From NCBI GenBank assembly GCA_902600225.1, contig CACKIH010000004.1, positions 24,857 to 88,856 of the forward strand: DNA of 64,000 nucleotides, given 5' to 3'. Both the position numbers and the translations under genes were made by a program. Source of the DNA: an uncultured Alphaproteobacteria bacterium (GTDB lineage: Bacteria > Pseudomonadota > Alphaproteobacteria > HIMB59 > GCA-002718135). This document shows, one piece after another, positions 61,918 to 64,000 of the stretch. The notes beneath the pieces are model-generated. The model saw nothing but the letters and a program-made list of their open reading frames with translations. It made no database searches and was not told where the DNA came from. Each line of letters starts with the position of its first letter. Positions within the stretch are counted from its first letter, which is position 1.

Positions 61918-61944
61918 TTAAGAGAGGTAATTTACCTCTCTTAA
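61918..61944. other. Near-perfect inverted repeat downstream of amt-2
   Basis: TTAAGAGAGGTAA-T-TTACCTCTCTTAA, 13-bp arms; no following T tract. Confidence 0.8.
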
Positions 61945-61962
61945 ATATAAAGGAGATAAATT

Positions 61963-62154
61963 ATGAAAACAGCATTTATTATCAGTGGAAAGAAACATAT
62001 ATTGAAATATGAAAGAAAAATGCCTGAAAAAGAAGTAATTAAAATGAAATCATTTGTGACAAATAAAGGAATGAAACTTACAAAAACTTCAAAGTTTAAA
62101 ATAAAAAAGGTTTTAGAAAAAGATAAAGAAAGGGTTTTTGAAATTATTCTATAA
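61963..62154 (+). CDS. Small basic protein (63 aa), unknown function
   Basis: AAAGGAG RBS upstream of ATG; MKTAFIISGKKHILKYERKMPEKEVIKMKSF..., Lys-rich; convergent and abutting with the yqgE-like gene. Confidence 0.55.
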   Translation: MKTAFIISGKKHILKYERKMPEKEVIKMKSFVTNKGMKLTKTSKFKIKKVLEKDKERVFEIIL

Positions 62155-62706
62155 TTAACAATTTCCAGAAAATAATGAGAGTTTACTTGCATCTATTCCT
62201 AATAGATTGAATGCATCGTTCCACTTATTATTAACTTTTTCGTCAAAAATAAAATCACTATCTGTTTTAAGAGTCATCCAACTATTTGAAGCTAATTCTT
62301 TTTCAATTTGTCCTGGACCCCATCCTGCATATCCAAGAGCTAGAATACTGTTCTTTGGACCATTGCCTTTAGAAAGGTCTTCAAAAAACTCTGAAGTACT
62401 AGTTAACGCAACGCCTTTATCTATTGTTAGTGTTTCTTTTTGAATTACTTCATCAGAATGTAAAACAAATCCTCTACCACTTTCAACTGGGCCACCATAG
62501 CGAATGTATAGTTTTTTATCCTCTAAGGGCTTGTCTATGCCTAATTGTTCAAGCAAATCGGGATAAAGATCATAGTCAATTTTTTTATTGATTATTATAC
62601 CCATAGCTCCATCTTTTGAGTGAGCACACATATAAATTACCGTTTTTTCAAATCTATCATCTTCCAAAGAAGGCATTGAAATTAAGAACTGACCAGTTAA
62701 ATTCAT
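62155..62706 (-). CDS. YqgE/AlgH (UPF0301) family protein
   Basis: MNLTGQFLISMPSLEDDRFEKTVIYMCAHSKDGAMGIIINKKI, YGGPVESGRGFVLHS, LGYAGWGPGQIEKELASNSW. Confidence 0.93.
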   Translation of the reverse strand: MNLTGQFLISMPSLEDDRFEKTVIYMCAHSKDGAMGIIINKKIDYDLYPDLLEQLGIDKPLEDKKLYIRYGGPVESGRGFVLHSDEVIQKETLTIDKGVALTSTSEFFEDLSKGNGPKNSILALGYAGWGPGQIEKELASNSWMTLKTDSDFIFDEKVNNKWNDAFNLLGIDASKLSLFSGNC

Positions 62707-62763
62707 ATAGTATATATATTCGCGTTAATTTATATTTTTCAATATTGTATTGATTTATTTTAT

Positions 62764-64000
62764 ATGGACAAGGTAATAAAAGTTATAAATCTGTTAAAAA
62801 TTGCAATAATATTTGCTTTTGGATTATTTAGCACAGCTGGATACTCCTTATCTTCAGATTGGGCAATTAGTGAAAAATCAAAAGTTAGATTAATTTCACC
62901 AATGACTTCATCAAATACTAATCAATTAATTTTAGCATTAGAATACGAACTAGAAGAGGAATGGAAAACGTATTGGAAATCGCCTGGAGGAGGAGGTTTT
63001 CCTCAAAAAATTATATGGAATAATTCTTCGAACGTTAAAGATATAAAAATACTATGGCCAGAGCCAATAGAATTTGAAATACTAGGTTTAAAATCAATTG
63101 GATATAAAGATAAAGTTATCTTTCCTTTGATTGTAGATCTAGAAGATAATCAAAAACAAACAAATTTAAATTTAAATATTAATTATTTAGTTTGTAAAGA
63201 TGTTTGCATTCCAGGTAGTGCAGATATTTTTCTAAATATACCATCTGGAGATGGTGAATATACAGATTATTTTTTTGAAATTGAAAAAGTTCTATCTACT
63301 ACTTTAAATAATAATATTGATTTTACACCTATTTCTAATTTCTCATTCAAGGCTATTGAAAATAACAATAGTGTTATTTTTGATATAGAAATATCAACCA
63401 CCTCTTTTTTTGATGATCCAAAAATTTTTATTCATACACCATTTGGACTACCTGTTGTAGAACCAATAAATAATTATTCCCTTGATTTCCAAAAATTGAA
63501 TACCTCTTTATATTACAGTGCCGATCAGTTTAATGAAAAAAAATTTCCAATGGAAATATTTTTTTATGATAATAATCACAGCTTTAAAGTTGAAAAAAGT
63601 GTAGAAATTGAAAATGTAGATAAAAATATCTCTACAAATACTAGTCTTATATACTTACTCTTAATTTCAATATTAGGCGGCTTTATTTTGAATCTAATGC
63701 CATGTGTTTTTCCGGTATTATCGTTAAAATTATTATCTGTAATTAATACTGAGGATAAAAAGATTAAAAGTATTTTTTTTATAACCGTATTGGGTATTAT
63801 CTCTTCTTTTCTAATACTTGGTGCATTTTTTGCTATCCTGAAACAAATTAATATTTCAATATCTTGGGGTATGCAATTTCAAGAACCCTACTTTTTAATG
63901 TTCATTTTGATAATTATATCAATGTTCTTCTTGAACACTCTTGGTCTTTTCCAAATAAATTTACCAAGTTTTCTATCTTCATCAAAAATTTTAAATTCAG
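62764..64000 (+). CDS. DsbD/ScsB-like thiol:disulfide interchange protein, N-terminal part, truncated by window end
   Basis: Open frame from ATG 62764 to the window end, absent from the ORF track; YWKSPGGGGFPQKI, NYLVCKDVCIPGSA, LISILGGFILNLMPCVFPVLSLKLLSV. Confidence 0.82.
   Translation, partial: MDKVIKVINLLKIAIIFAFGLFSTAGYSLSSDWAISEKSKVRLISPMTSSNTNQLILALEYELEEEWKTYWKSPGGGGFPQKIIWNNSSNVKDIKILWPEPIEFEILGLKSIGYKDKVIFPLIVDLEDNQKQTNLNLNINYLVCKDVCIPGSADIFLNIPSGDGEYTDYFFEIEKVLSTTLNNNIDFTPISNFSFKAIENNNSVIFDIEISTTSFFDDPKIFIHTPFGLPVVEPINNYSLDFQKLNTSLYYSADQFNEKKFPMEIFFYDNNHSFKVEKSVEIENVDKNISTNTSLIYLLLISILGGFILNLMPCVFPVLSLKLLSVINTEDKKIKSIFFITVLGIISSFLILGAFFAILKQINISISWGMQFQEPYFLMFILIIISMFFLNTLGLFQINLPSFLSSSKILNS

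Noticed and set aside
61941-62192. 83-aa hydrophobic minus-strand ORF downstream of amt-2
   Set aside because: Antisense to the Lys-rich 61963 ORF and overlaps the yqgE-like gene's end; hydrophobicity is explained by AAA/AAG codons read in reverse.

Overview
AT-rich, gene-dense chromosomal segment, probably from a streamlined marine alphaproteobacterium (inferred from gene order and families such as lspA-DUF3035, ctaC-ctaD-ctaB-ctaG-ctaE-SURF1, YqgE; no taxonomic search was possible). Positions 1-26.6 kb are a carbohydrate/polyol uptake and catabolism region: partial iolD, three ribose-type (CUT2) ABC systems with single-domain ATPases, one CUT1 system with no adjacent ATPase, three fatty-acid-desaturase-fold paralogs, two PhyH-type dioxygenases, Gfo/Idh/MocA dehydrogenases, ThuA, XylA, a divergent PanB-like protein and a GHL6/trimerisation-type putative glycosidase. 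Positions 26.6-55 kb are mostly housekeeping (ribF-ileS-lspA, pgi, rsmD, tadA, xseA, lipid A/Kdo genes, ubiA, cytochrome c oxidase operon, thrC, M16/M32 peptidases). Positions 56-62 kb hold an IolE-like/oxidoreductase pair and two paralogous ammonium transporter genes. Each amt gene is preceded by a leader with two tandem copies of the glnA-type glutamine riboswitch aptamer, followed by a nearly identical linker that can pair with the amt Shine-Dalgarno region. This tandem glutamine-riboswitch/amt duplication is the most notable find. Other points of interest are the oxygenase/desaturase-rich sugar cluster, hairpins separating solute-binding-protein genes from permease genes, a SURF1 gene that appears to start at ATT, and short genes missed by the ORF track.
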